Assembly (NCBI GenBank): GCA_945910005.1
Contig: OX246748.1
Coordinates: 10,499,165 to 10,563,164, forward strand
DNA length: 64,000 nt
Reading direction: 5' to 3'
Source of the DNA: Isoperla grammatica
Taxonomy: Eukaryota; Arthropoda; Insecta; Plecoptera; Perlodidae
The notes beneath the pieces were generated by a model. The model was not told the DNA's origin and did no database searches. It was given only the letters and a program-made list of their open reading frames with translations. The position numbers were made by a program, and so were the translations under genes. The first letter of the stretch is position 1. Each line of letters begins with the position of its first letter. Positions 48,767 through 59,311 of this stretch are shown here, piece by piece.

Positions 48767-49588
48767 TCTGACGACTTCAATTTTGAGTGATTTTGACTTC
48801 AATTCTGATTAATTTGACGACTAGACAGTGACTGCTAGGACATATATCATATCATACTATCATATCACGTATCTGAGCATGGTCATGTTCTTTTCTAAAA
48901 ATGTATATTGTTGCAGTTGCAGACCCATTCAAGAATACCCTGATGTCTGAGGACATTAATTAGAAATTCAGTAACAATCTTAAGTAGTTTATAAGTTATA
49001 TGATAATTACATTTTCTAACGATTAAAACATGATATTGTTATTCGTTATTGTAATTGCAGTTAAAATTCTGCGTCTTCAGAGTACCCACAAGTAATATTT
49101 TAGTTACTAGACCTAGTTTGACGATACTTACCTATTGACCTTTGACCGCCATTTTGAATGAATACCGTGAAAACAATGTGATAACAATAAGAACTATTCA
49201 TTTTAACGTATTTATGAGTAAGTACGTTGATATAATGAATATTGGCCAATAAAGCGAAGAAAATTTCAAAAATTACCCATTTTGAGGAAATTGACCTCAA
49301 TTAAGGTCAAAAAAGGCTAAATGGTTAATTTAATTTTTTTTTTAAAAACATAATACATTTACCTTACTAAAAGTGTATGATTAAACTTGCAAACATTTTT
49401 CATTATTTTATTAATAATTATTTAAAAAATTACAAATTTGACCTTTGACCCTGGTTTTGACATAGAAAGCTGGATTTGCCAGCGGTATATCATGGTTTTT
49501 TGAAAAGTACTCGTCTCAAGCTTTCTTTTGATATATGTCATCTTTTGACCCAAATTTTATACCGTCATTCTCGTTATGCAAAGGACTA
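48353..49588 (+). repeat. right arm of a 2.9-kb inverted repeat
   Basis: Mirror image of 46686-47920. It starts near GCGTCAACCTGCTGC and ends near CGTTATGCAAAGGACTA. It holds the longer version of the cysteine-rich reading frame, and beyond the stop about 800 bp of AT-rich sequence shared with the other arm, including the frames at 49100-49300 and 46984-47184, which are near-identical mirror images. Confidence 0.9.
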
Positions 49589-50029
49589 TTGGGGAGTAAC
49601 ATTACACCAGCGCTCGATACCCGCTTAGAACAAGCTGGATTATATTTATACGTTAGTAAAGGTTTTGATAGATGAGTTCCCATATTATAAAACCGAACTA
49701 TGGACATTTAAAAGTTGTATTTCGTATGATATTCATTATTAACAAACTTTGTCTACTTATCCTAAGACTCACGTGTTAGGAAATCATGTTTTAACAAATA
49801 TCAAACTCACGTATAGTCGTTTTTACTCAAACCTTTATTGTTATTGTTAAATGTGATTTTATTGATTAAAATTATAACTGTATATATTCTTGTATTATAT
49901 TCTTGTAATTTATATTATGAAGCAATTTCTTATTTTTCGTTAACTTGAAAGCATCTTCGAAAAGCGAAACATCGTATGTAAACGAGCACTCTTGGAGCTG
50001 TCAGATAAATAAAAATACAAATAAATAAA
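49589..50029. other. spacer
   Basis: AT-rich, no feature seen. Confidence 0.4.
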
Positions 50030-50285
50030 AAAATGTATTTAGGCCTATAGTCTACCCACTCAGTTACAAGAACATATTTTCAGCGGGGAACATTTATTTA
50101 TACTATTTATTATGTCTTCGTTGCTATGACAGATTCAAAGTCACCGTTCTACACCAATCAGTATCATGTATAAAGCGATTCAAGTCAAGTTCCAAGTTTA
50201 CAACCGAAGCCCAAACCGGAAATCGAACACTGGTCTTTCTGCATTGAAAGCAGAAATAAACCCACTAACCAATACTAAACGCTGT
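50030..50285 (-). mobile_element. tRNA-derived SINE (family C), copy 2
   Basis: Matches 19745-19990 in order and strand: tail TAGTCTACCCACTCAGTTAC, body GTTGCTATGACAGATTCAAA and GTCACCGTTCTAC, then CCGGAAATCGAACACTGGTC and AATAAACCCACTAACCAA, whose complements are the B-box and A-box regions. Confidence 0.65.
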
Positions 50286-51150
50286 GGTATGCTTTCATCG
50301 TTCATCATCCTAGTGTCTGCTACATTATTACGCCAGACATCGGTTTGAATTGAATAAAACCTGATTCTATAGATGGATTTTCCATTAAACGCAAAAAGTA
50401 AGAGAATGCTACGATTTACCCGTAATTATCTCTCCACGACATAGTTAAATGATGAGACGAGAGATTTAACTGATCGTAATGTGAACAGGTTTCATCTCGA
50501 GCCTAGTGTTTTTTATCTCCTCACGTGCGACGGTTGGTAGTGTAGTTGGTACCCTTGCAATGCCTCAAGGTTACGGATAATGGTGGGCGTGGAAAAATAT
50601 TATATTTTCCTTTTCATCACGGTTAGATTAAAACATCGTATTGTGGTGGAAACTTCTATTTGTTTACACTGGACACCAACGATTTGGAAAGAATAGATCG
50701 GGTTAAGATCAATGTAACAATTATTTGTACAACATTATTAATTAAAAACTAAAATGGTATCATTATTGTTCTTATCATTACAATAGTATTATTGCATACG
50801 AGTTACTATGTTTAGAAGCGTAAATGCAATGGACAGAAATACTTTGATAACATGTGTCAAATTAAAACTATACTCAATTGAAATTTTATTTTGTTTTTAT
50901 TTTTTTGCGTCACTTATGTATTTATAGTTTAAAAAACTAACTAACCAAGAAGTATTCGGTATTTCAAAATATATGAATAGGAACATAAGTACAATAAATA
51001 AATAAAAAAAACACAGTACCTAGCTAATGATCATGAATTTAGTATGGGATTTAAATTCACGTAATATAATATTTATAATATACACCATTTTAAACATGGA
51101 GGAACAACTTTTATAACAAGACATTTTAAAAGTTTGTTACTATTGTCGTA
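50286..51150. other. AT-rich spacer
   Basis: No gene or repeat recognised. Confidence 0.4.
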
Positions 51151-51345
51151 AAGGCTGGTCCACACAGATGTTTAAGACATAATGCATAAGGTTTTAAGAC
51201 GTTGTTTTGAAAACAACAATGAAAACAACGTCTTAAAACTAAAACTTTGTGTGAACGCCAGTACGTGTTTCCTATGATCCAACTTTACGACTACGCGTTA
51301 AACCTTAAATCGTATGTCTTAAAAATCTGTGTGGACCAGCACTAA
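51151..51345. mobile_element. MITE, copy 2
   Basis: The same element as 36112-36304. Ends are AAGGCTGGTCCACACAGATG and CTGTGTGGACCAGC, with TAA at 51149-51151 and 51343-51345. The middle (GAACGCCAGTACGTGTTTCC, CTTTACGACTACGCGTTAAA) is essentially identical between copies, while the ends differ by a few bases and small indels. Confidence 0.85.
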
Positions 51346-53194
51346 GTTATTCACACGACTGTGAAAGACCAAAGTGTGTTTGCAACACATCACGTGTTCG
51401 GGTCAATCTTCCATCACGTGACGCACTGTGCTAGGTGCAACGCAGGTATCTCATCTAGAGATACGTCCTTTTCCCTCGTATGGAGATATTCACGAGTCAG
51501 CAAAATATGAGTTTATTGACACCCAGATCAAAGTCGATGTTTTCGCAACGAACTCTATCACAGTTTTAAAACAGCACAGCAGGTAAAACTGTTGAATTAA
51601 TTGATTGATTCGTTTCAATGGAGCCGTTTTTAAATAAAAGCCGATGACAAAGTTGACTTCAAAAGTGTTGTAATGTGGTTGTTGTCGGCCGTCGACCCCC
51701 CGGGGGGTGGAGGGGGGGGGGAGGGGAGGGTATCCAGTAGCCACATGTAAATCAAGCCACAGCAGCTGTCATGTACCTTCACAACGCTATATTGGTATTT
51801 AAAGAGAGCGGACGTGGTTGCGGGTAAAAACGACGTTTGCCGGAAACAACCGACGCTGTCCGATGTTGTTGACTCCATAGTCTAGTTTTAAATGGATGGT
51901 CGAGATTTAATCATCACGAAGCAAAATACATTCACTGATTCACTCTTGTGTATATGTTGGGGCATTTACATTTACGAATGCTCTGTACAACTAAACCAGT
52001 AACAACCAATATATTGTTTTAAATTTGAAAATTATTTGTAAAAGAAAATAAATTTTATCATAGTCCGAGTTACATTTATATTTATGTTTCATTTCAATTT
52101 TGATCTAGATAATATTAAGGCACCATATCTTCACATCAACTCTCCTCTAGGTTACTTTGGTGCTCGGTAATGTTGGAGATTGAAACTACCCACACGTTCG
52201 TTTGCTTCATCTACACCGTTTGCACTTTTTGCCCCCACGTCTCCCACTCCTACGCTCCATCCCATCCTAGAGTGCATGACAAGTACAAAAGGTGTAAAGC
52301 AAACGAAAGAATATAATAGCTCGTCTGACGCCAACGGGTGAACTGGATGCGACGGTGGGGGGGGGGGGGGGGGGGGGGAATGAGGAGGGGGGTGGGGGGG
52401 CGCACGCCCAGTGTAAGAGCCGCTCTTCGGCAGGCGAGCGCGCAGGGACTGGATTACAATCAGCTGAGCCATTTGAATAATGAATCCGAAAATATGACGC
52501 GATGCCTTAGACGAGGCCACACACTCAGAGAGGTAGGGGGGGGGGGGGGGGGGGGGGGAGTTCTCATATACATGTGTGTGTTGTGGCGTATATTTTCTTA
52601 TACCTAATTTGAGGATACTTCATGTTTTGGGGTATTAGTCGACATACTGTGATTCAAACGTCGTGAAACGAGGTATAAAAAAATACAACACGTGGACCAC
52701 TACGTAGTATGACACAATTTATGCAGTGATAAAAAGATATAGGCCTACAATCATATCAATATAATTTTAATAAGCGGCAATAGCTACATATGTATTTGAT
52801 TTTATTTGTTATTTTTTACATGTGTAATGCAGATATAGGGCCTAGATATATAATATAAATACATAATTAAAAATTAAGTAAATACATAATAACCAAGCTC
52901 ACCCCCCAAGCATCAACATCACCGAACCCGATCCTCGCTCGGCTGCCACGTTATTGCCGCGCACTTTGGACGCGGTGTCACATGTCGCCACTCTACTAAT
53001 TACCCGTAAAGACGTGCGCGCTAATTAGCAAGGACGTTTAGACGGATCACATCGCAACTAGAGCCAAGGTTTCCAACCCTCGCCCTAACCTTGACGCCAA
53101 TTAACTTAACGAATGCGCGATTGTGTTTCAAGACGTCCTGTCTCGTTATCTATAATATTATGGATTCAATTCCATCACTTCTTGGCTTAGGAAT
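51346..53194. other. spacer with long G runs
   Basis: Holds G/C-rich low-complexity DNA: 51695-51729, a G22 run at 52357-52378 and a G23 run at 52536-52558. Frames crossing these are not supported. 52880-53150 is somewhat GC-richer with CCCTCGCCCTAACC; nothing coding is recognised. Confidence 0.5.
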
Positions 53195-53490
53195 AAGAAA
53201 ACGGTGACTTTGGAGCCGTCCTAGCAACGAAACACTCAATAAATTCAAAGTTGTTCTGAATCGGCCTTGTTGATTCTGGCATATGTCCGCAGGTGTTCGC
53301 ATTGTCCAATCACTGATTCATATGTTTCCAATGTCAAATATCTATCGTTGAATTGTTATCGCTCACTCGTCGATGGTGTTCGGAGCCTACAAGTTTGGTT
53401 TAGTCACAGTAAATTAAAGTCCCCCACTGTAAATCAGTTTAGTTACTGAGTGGGTAGACTCTAAATGTGAATTTATTTTATTTTTTATTT
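53195..53490 (+). mobile_element. SINE family C body fragment plus family B copy
   Basis: CGGTGACTTTGGAGCCGTCC, then TAGCAACGAAAC at 53204-53235, is the family C body. From 53300 the family B order follows: TCACTGATTCATATGTTTCC, GCTCACTCGTCGATGGTGTT, TAAAGTCCCCCACTG, GTTACTGAGTGGGTAGACTC and an ATTT-rich tail. The adjacency suggests that B and C are parts or relatives of one element. Confidence 0.65.
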
Positions 53491-54054
53491 ATCTGGAGAC
53501 CGTTGAGGGGAACACGAGTCTTAACTCAATTCTATTAACGCCGCGCAAAAGGTGTTTAGTAATACTTTAAGAACGATGCAAATTATTAAAGAAGCTTGGT
53601 TACTCACCAACATTCAGTTTCATCGGAACGAAAACTGGATTATGAAAATGTTTAACATTGGAGTCATTCAAACAACTAGAATAGACCATTTACAAAATGA
53701 GTTAATCATGTAGTCCTCTAAAAAGCTTCAATGACAACGATTCAAAACAATTAAAAAAATTTCAAATGTTATGTAAAGGTGCATTGATGCATACAGCATC
53801 ATCATCATCATCATCTATTAACATTGATTTTATATTTTTAATTGTTTTATACATTGTTGCCATCGAAGATTTAGAGGGTAACGATTAAAACCAATCTCGT
53901 GGTCGTATTGAAAGTGGTCTATTGATTATTAATTATTTAATTGGCGTCCAAAATATTAATCCGGTCTTAGCAACTTTTTCAATATTTTATAGCGTTCATG
54001 AGATATAACTTAAAACATGTTAATTTTGCGCGTTTTAATATAAGAAGGTTTAAA
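53491..54054. other. AT-rich spacer
   Basis: Short (ATC)n at about 53800-53815. Nothing else seen. Confidence 0.4.
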
Positions 54055-54184
54055 TAAATAAATAAAATAAAATAAATAAATTCACATTTAGAGTCTACCC
54101 ACTCAGTAACGAAACTGATTTTCAGTGGGGGACTTTAATTTAAAGTGACTAAACCAACCCTGTAAGCTTCGAACACCATCGACG
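54055..54184 (-). mobile_element. family B SINE, cut by assembly gap
   Basis: An (ATTT)n tail, TTCACATTTAGAGTCTACCC, CAGTGGGGGACTTTAATTTA and CTTCGAACACCATCGACG, running straight into the Ns. Confidence 0.75.
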
Positions 54185-54384
54185 NNNNNNNNNNNNNNNN
54201 NNNNNNNNNNNNNNNNNNNNNNNNNNNNNNNNNNNNNNNNNNNNNNNNNNNNNNNNNNNNNNNNNNNNNNNNNNNNNNNNNNNNNNNNNNNNNNNNNNNN
54301 NNNNNNNNNNNNNNNNNNNNNNNNNNNNNNNNNNNNNNNNNNNNNNNNNNNNNNNNNNNNNNNNNNNNNNNNNNNNNNNNNNNN
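54185..54384. other. assembly gap, 200 N
   Basis: An unbroken run of N. A round 200 suggests a placeholder and not a measured length. The open frame across it is meaningless. Confidence 1.
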
Positions 54385-54536
54385 GGTTTGCCCTAACAAA
54401 ACCGTAACTGTCGTTAATATTTGAAACTTTGTTAACACCAGTTTTAGTTCTTACAAAACTGCTTTCCTAATATTTGTATCTTTATCAATATTGTTTAGCG
54501 TTCTCAAAATATCACTGACAAATTTTTATGATGCGC

Positions 54537-54640
54537 GGTTTTTAGTCACTTTAAATTAAAGTCCCCCACTGCAAATCAGTTTAGTTACCGAGTGGGTAGA
54601 CTCTAAATGTGAATTTATTTATTTTGTTTATTTATTTGCA
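54537..54640 (+). mobile_element. family B SINE tail part
   Basis: TAGTCACTTTAAATTAAAGT, CCCCCACTGCAAATCAG, TTACCGAGTGGGTAGACTCT, then ATTTATTT. Opposite orientation to the copy left of the gap. Confidence 0.7.
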
Positions 54641-54692
54641 GTGAGTCTACCCTGTGCCGTTAACTACGCATCGAACTATGAGTATGACATTA

Positions 54693-54693
<1 letters not shown>

Positions 54694-54733
<40 letters not shown>

Positions 54734-54738
54734 TTATT
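54694..54738. repeat. ATT trinucleotide microsatellite
   Basis: A (TTA)n run with one interruption (ATTTTTATT). Confidence 0.95.
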
Positions 54739-54849
54739 GACAACTATAGTCAAGCCAAGTTTAAGAAGCCACCTGAATTAGTGTCATGATTTGTTCTCGA
54801 AACAAATCCAGATTTAGATATTATTATTTCAGCAAGTAGATAGATATTT

Positions 54850-55035
54850 GGGCTTGACGTCTTATATTTTTGCAACTTGGCTAATCAAGACGATGTTTGG
54901 GTGATAATGAAGATGGAATTGGGGGCTCTTTGGAGGAAAGGGGCAAGTAGGAGGACGCGTGAGGAAAGGGGAGAAGGGAGGAAAGGGGATTGGGGCGTGG
55001 ACTGCACTTCGTCTGACTTCTCCTTCTTGACCAGT
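54850..55035 (+). mobile_element. family A repeat, partial copy 2
   Basis: GGGCAAGTAGGAGGACG, GTGGACTGCACTTCGTCTGA and CTTCTCCTTCTTGACCAGTC, ending at CCGACTATAGG, so the right third is missing. Confidence 0.65.
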
Positions 55036-55684
55036 CCGACTATAGGTAGAATTGGGCTTAACCTTCTCTTATTAGAGACTAAAAATACAGTCCTTAAGAA
55101 TTATTTCCACTTTGAGTCTATAAATTGAGTCTATTGAGTTTAATTCACTGTGATTCTCAAAGGTAATTTGGCTGTAGCAAAGAAACGCACGATTTTCGTA
55201 CAACCGCAATGGAGACGCGAAACGAGACTCTAGGAGAGGGGGCGGGGAGGTAGGGAGGGAGGGGGGAGAGGGGAGGGAACTCTGAACGAGGTCCGACATA
55301 AAAAGAACAGCTGTTGAAAGTGAAATTATAACAACGTGAATGAAATTATAATTGCGAACGTTTCTCTCTCTCTCTCTGTCTTTGTCCCCCCCCTCCCTCT
55401 CCTCTCTCTCTCACTCAAGACTCGTTATCCATCTCTTGTGTTTTATGTTTTTTACTTTTCGTTAATTAATATTTCGCCACTCTTTTCAGTCTCTATGACC
55501 TTTGTCTCTAAGTGTCATTGTTGCCCACTCGTCGGACTACAGTAGCGTCCAAGGAGAGAGGAACTCGTCTATAGTAGCCGCCACGGACAAACGGAACTTT
55601 ATAACATGGGATTGGATGTGAGTTATTCACATCATGTCCAGTCCGTTTATTTAGCAGAGGGTAATCGAGATGACGTGGTATGAT
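55036..55684. other. spacer
   Basis: A G-rich stretch at 55228-55280 and a CT-rich stretch at 55362-55420. No gene is supported. Confidence 0.4.
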
Positions 55685-55910
55685 TTGACTATTTGGTGTT
55701 TAACGTCTTACTTAACAATTATGATCATGTCGGGGGAGATGGTGGAAAGGGACAAGTAGGACGTAAAGGGGAGGACGTGGACTGTCTTTCGTCTGACTTC
55801 TCCTCCTCGACCAGTCCGGCTAGGGTGTCCCTACCAGAAGCATACGCTTCCGCCGGCATAGCTCACGGGATCACCAAACCTGCCCACCACGATAAGGTAG
55901 AAGTCCGTGG
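55685..55910 (+). mobile_element. family A repeat, copy 3
   Basis: A complete series of blocks from ATTTGGTGTTTAACGTCTTA to CCCACCACGATAAGGTAGAA. Confidence 0.8.
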
Positions 55911-55984
55911 GACGGTCCATCGAACCCGCCGCCTTCAACCCAGAGGGCCGTGCACCCCTCTCGAGCGACGCACAGTGGACCCGT

Positions 55985-56020
55985 CTACCGCGCATGCGCA
56001 GTCGCCTCCATCTTTTATGA
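55985..56020 (-). promoter_or_regulatory. candidate promoter core: NRF1-like plus YY1-like sites
   Basis: GCGCATGCGCA (55990-56000) is a full NRF1-type palindrome. Eleven bases inward on the minus strand is AAGATGGAGGC (complement of 56004-56014), one base from the YY1 promoter motif AAGATGGCGGC. In animals these two are classic TATA-less promoter elements, and this YY1 orientation would suit minus-strand transcription. FAM43 is on that strand 14 kb away and lacks its first exon, but no exon could be linked. Confidence 0.3.
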
Positions 56021-56284
56021 ATGAATCCGACGACTGTTGATTGAGTTTACTTCCTTTCCTCCGCGCCTATTGACACAGTGGCTGAAACTTGGGAGGGGTT
56101 GCGATTGTACAAGAGTGACAGAGAGAGAGAGAACGAAGGAGAAAGAGAGAAAGGGAGATATATCGATTTCAGAAAATGTATTTCCAGCGGACTAAAGGGC
56201 TTCTAACTAATGTTTGCGAATTGATGGCGATATTTCGGCGACGGTTTGACGTAAAGGCCAAGTGATTTTATTCTGAGTGAAACG
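56021..56284. other. spacer
   Basis: A GA-rich stretch at 56118-56155 (GAGAGAGAGAACG and similar). No gene seen. Confidence 0.35.
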
Positions 56285-56540
56285 TCATAATATTTTATTA
56301 TTATTACGTACTTTGATCATACGACCTCGTGTATGGGGGGGGGGGGGGTGTTTAGAGGAAAGTCGAAGGGGAGGTAGGGGAAAAGGGTTAGACGTGGACT
56401 GCCTTTGGAGCGGTTTCTCTCCCGTAGCCTGTCCGGCTAGGGTGGCCCTACCAGAAGCATACGCTTCCGCCGGCATAGCTCTCAGGATCACCAAAGCACA
56501 CAAACCTGCCCACCATGATAAGGCAGCAGTCAAGGCAGCA
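56285..56540 (+). mobile_element. family A repeat, copy 4
   Basis: Has a G14 run at 56335-56348 in place of GACGTCGGGGG, then the standard blocks CCGGCTAGGGTGGCCCTACC, AGAAGCATACGCTTCCGCCG and AAACCTGCCCACCATGATAA. GGCAGCAGTCAA is duplicated at the right end. Confidence 0.8.
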
Positions 56541-56878
56541 GTCAAATGTTCTTATTTACCTAGCGTCTATATCTATACTGTGCACACAGCTGATGTGTGT
56601 TTGTGGCACGCAGTCTTCACCGGCCCAAGACGACCACACCACTTGACCCCGACCCCGTAGGCCACCGCGCGTAGGGCTGAGGTCAACGATGTGACCCTAC
56701 GTGTAGGGTAATGATGCAGATCGCCGCACGACGCTACTGTTACAACAGTGTCTGTCTGGTGGCTACCGCATAATCTCGTCATGCCGACTACCGCGCTCTA
56801 CTACCGTGTGCTACTGCACAAACCCGTCATGCAGACCACTACTGTGTGCTACCGCACAAGACAGCTACTCCTGAAACT
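56541..56878. other. spacer with degenerate short repeats
   Basis: 56755-56870 has loosely repeated TGTGCTAC(T/C)GCACAA and CGTCATGC(A/C)GAC motifs. Nothing coding. Confidence 0.4.
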
Positions 56879-57348
56879 TGACAATACTCACTTTAAATGA
56901 TATCTACGTGGTTATCACTTGCTATTGGCTGATTGCTGTGGCGGACCACGTGGAAAACACTCAATCAGCCAATAGCAAGTGATATCTAGCTGGTTATCAC
57001 TTGCTATTGGCTGATTGCTGTAGCGGACCGCATGGAAAACACTCAATTGCAGCCAATAGCAAGTGATATCTACCTGGTTATCACTTGCTATTGGCTGATT
57101 GCTGTAGCGGACCGCATGGAAAACACTCAATCAGCCAATAGCAAGTGATATCTACCTGGTTATCACTTGCTATTGGCTGATTGCTGTGGCGGACCGCAAG
57201 GAAAACACTCAATCAGCCAATAGCAAGTGATATCTACGTGGTTATCACTTGCTATTGGCTGATTGCTGTGGCGGACCGCAAGGAAAACACTCAATCAGCC
57301 AATAGCAAGAGATAACGACGTAGATATCACTTAATGTGAGTATTGTCA
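56879..57348. mobile_element. foldback-like element of palindromic 82-bp units
   Basis: Five tandem units (GTTATCACTTGCTATTGGCT at 56911, 56993, 57077, 57159 and 57241; spacing 82-84 bp). Each unit is itself an inverted repeat: TTATCACTTGCTATTGGCTG and CAGCCAATAGCAAGTGATA flank a GGCGGACCGCA(T/A)GG core. The whole block is bounded by longer inverted ends: TTGACAATACTCAC-x-TTA at 56879 and GTGAGTATTGTCA at 57336-57348, continuing inward as TGATATCTACGT. ACTT lies outside both ends and may be a target duplication. No coding capacity; the frame at 56915-57130 is a by-product. Confidence 0.85.
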
Positions 57349-57394
57349 CTTTGACAACTGTCAAGAATTGTCCTCCTGGTATTGGTGGCTTCGT

Positions 57395-57505
57395 ATTATT
57401 ATTTATTGGTGTTCGAATACGACAACTAGATCATGTGACGTCGGGGGATGTTTGGAAGAAAGACATGTATAGGACGTACCGAGGAGGTTCTAAGCTCATC
57501 CCTAC
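57395..57505 (+). mobile_element. family A repeat, left-end fragment (copy 5)
   Basis: ATTATTGGTGTTCGAATACG, CATGTGACGTCGGGGGATGT, TTGGAAGAAAGACATG and TAGGACGTACCGAGG, then unrelated sequence. Confidence 0.6.
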
Positions 57506-58164
57506 AAGCTCATACCTTCCAATATTCAGACTTTATTACGGGTAGTACATACTCCTGAATGAACAGAATAGACCATTTTTAATAAAACTATCTAGACTAT
57601 TTGTATCATTCACATTAAAGTCCCTTAAATCTTCAATCTTATTTTAAATCTTTTATTTATTTTTATTTGATTTGATATATATTATTCTTTTTATTTATTT
57701 TAAATCTTCTTAAATCTTCTTCTTCTTTAACAATATAGAACAATTAAAAATTAGTTTAAAATGTTATATGCACGTTCAATGAAGTAATTATACATATTTT
57801 AACCTTGATTTTACATTCTTTCAATTGTTGTGTATTGTTGTACATGAAGATTGCGATGAGACTCGCGCCAAGTGTTCTAGAGGTGTTTTTAATGGTCTAT
57901 TAACAATCTGCAACTATTGCAGGCGCGGATGTCGCCAGTGTACGGTGTTCAGCAGTATAGCAAGCAAACCGCGACCTAGAATTTCAAATCCCCTCCATCA
58001 CACGACAGTTGACAAACAACCGACTGCGGTGCATGCAGCAACAACAACAACAACAACAACAGTATCACCTCGACCTACACCAGAAGTGATAACAGGATGT
58101 TGCGCGGATTAGAAGAAACGGCAGAAACCACATATTAGCAGCGTTGACTGTAATAAACGAATTT
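57506..58164. other. spacer
   Basis: A T-rich stretch at 57650-57740 and a (CAA)n run at 58037-58061. The 95-residue frame at 57825-58112 has a GCRQC-type cysteine cluster but is otherwise unrecognised and crosses the CAA run, so I do not call it. Confidence 0.4.
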
Positions 58165-58412
58165 CTTCTTATTATTATTTTAATTGGTGCGACGTACTCG
58201 ACAACTAGACCTTCATATGTCGTCAGAGGGACTAGTAGGACGTTAAGGGGAGGAAAAGGGAAACGGAAGGACGTGCACTGCCTTTCGTCTGGTTTCTCCC
58301 ACTCGATATGTCCGGCTAGGGTGGCCCTACCAGAAGCATACGCTTCCGTCGGCATAGCTCTCGGGATCATCAAAGCACACAAACCTGCCCACCACGACAA
58401 GGTAGCAGTCCC
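58165..58412 (+). mobile_element. family A repeat, copy 6
   Basis: A complete series from ATTATTTTAATTGGTGCGAC to CCCACCACGACAAGGTAGCA followed by GTCCCC. Confidence 0.8.
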
Positions 58413-58844
58413 CGAGTGGATAATACAGAAAATGTATGAATAAAAAAAAACACAATTCTAAGTAATGGACCACAAGGATACCTTCAAACATTTCTCTTGT
58501 TTCGTTCGTAAAAAGAAAATGGCCAATCTCCACACAAATGTACACCAATCAATCTAGATTCAAAGTACCCGCTAGAAAACACACATTTCATCTTTCCAAC
58601 CGCGTCAGATAAGGTAATTTTTCCGCACAAATCGAATCTCTGGTCATAAATAATGCAGCAAACAATATAGCCTACACGTATATATATGACGTGTAGCATC
58701 TTCACCGCACGCTTTCGTCATCATCAGCGTAAATAAAAACACTCTGCTATCTCTAGAGAAATAGAACAGGTTCAACCTTGGGCGCTGCTCGTCTGTACTT
58801 GCACAATACAATGTACCTTCAACGAGACTTTATGTGCATCACTT
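58413..58844. other. spacer
   Basis: No gene or repeat recognised. Overlapping minus-strand frames at 58327-58705 have no known motif. Confidence 0.35.
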
Positions 58845-59115
58845 GCTATTTTACTCGCTAATGCGGTAAGACGCGAGGCTCTAATTCGGGAGGTCGCCGG
58901 TTCGATTTCGGCCATCGGCAGTACTGACCGAAGGGTTTTTCCTAGGTTTTCCTCAGTCGTAAAATCGAATGGTGGGATTGAGTCCTACTAAACAGCCCTC
59001 GGACATTCCTTCCGAACTATCCAAACACCCTAACATGCCTAGATAGTCACCTGAAGAGGGGCGAAGCAGGTAAAGCTGGTATGCACCCTATAACCGTATA
59101 ACGGGTATTTCTAAA
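58845..59115 (+). mobile_element. tRNA-derived SINE (family D), best copy
   Basis: The A-box region TCGCTAATGCGGTAAGACGC and the B box GCCGGTTCGATTTCGGC are about 35 bp apart, as in a tRNA head. Then GGGTTTTTCCTAGGTTTTCC, TCAGTCGTAAAATCGAATGG and a body ending ACGGGTATTTC, followed by the ATT array at 59130, which may have grown from its tail. It is not a tRNA gene: the 5' acceptor strand has no partner. Confidence 0.75.
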
Positions 59116-59126
59116 AAATATTTTTA

Positions 59127-59311
<185 letters not shown>

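Noticed and set aside
54103..54438. Frame spanning the N block
   Set aside because: Its middle is unknown sequence and its ends are SINE DNA.
56915..57130. Frame with repeated CFHAVRYSNQPIASDNQ
   Set aside because: A by-product of the 82-bp palindromic units.
58845..58925. tRNA gene suggested by A and B boxes
   Set aside because: No paired acceptor stem; the same head occurs in other repeat copies, so it is a SINE.
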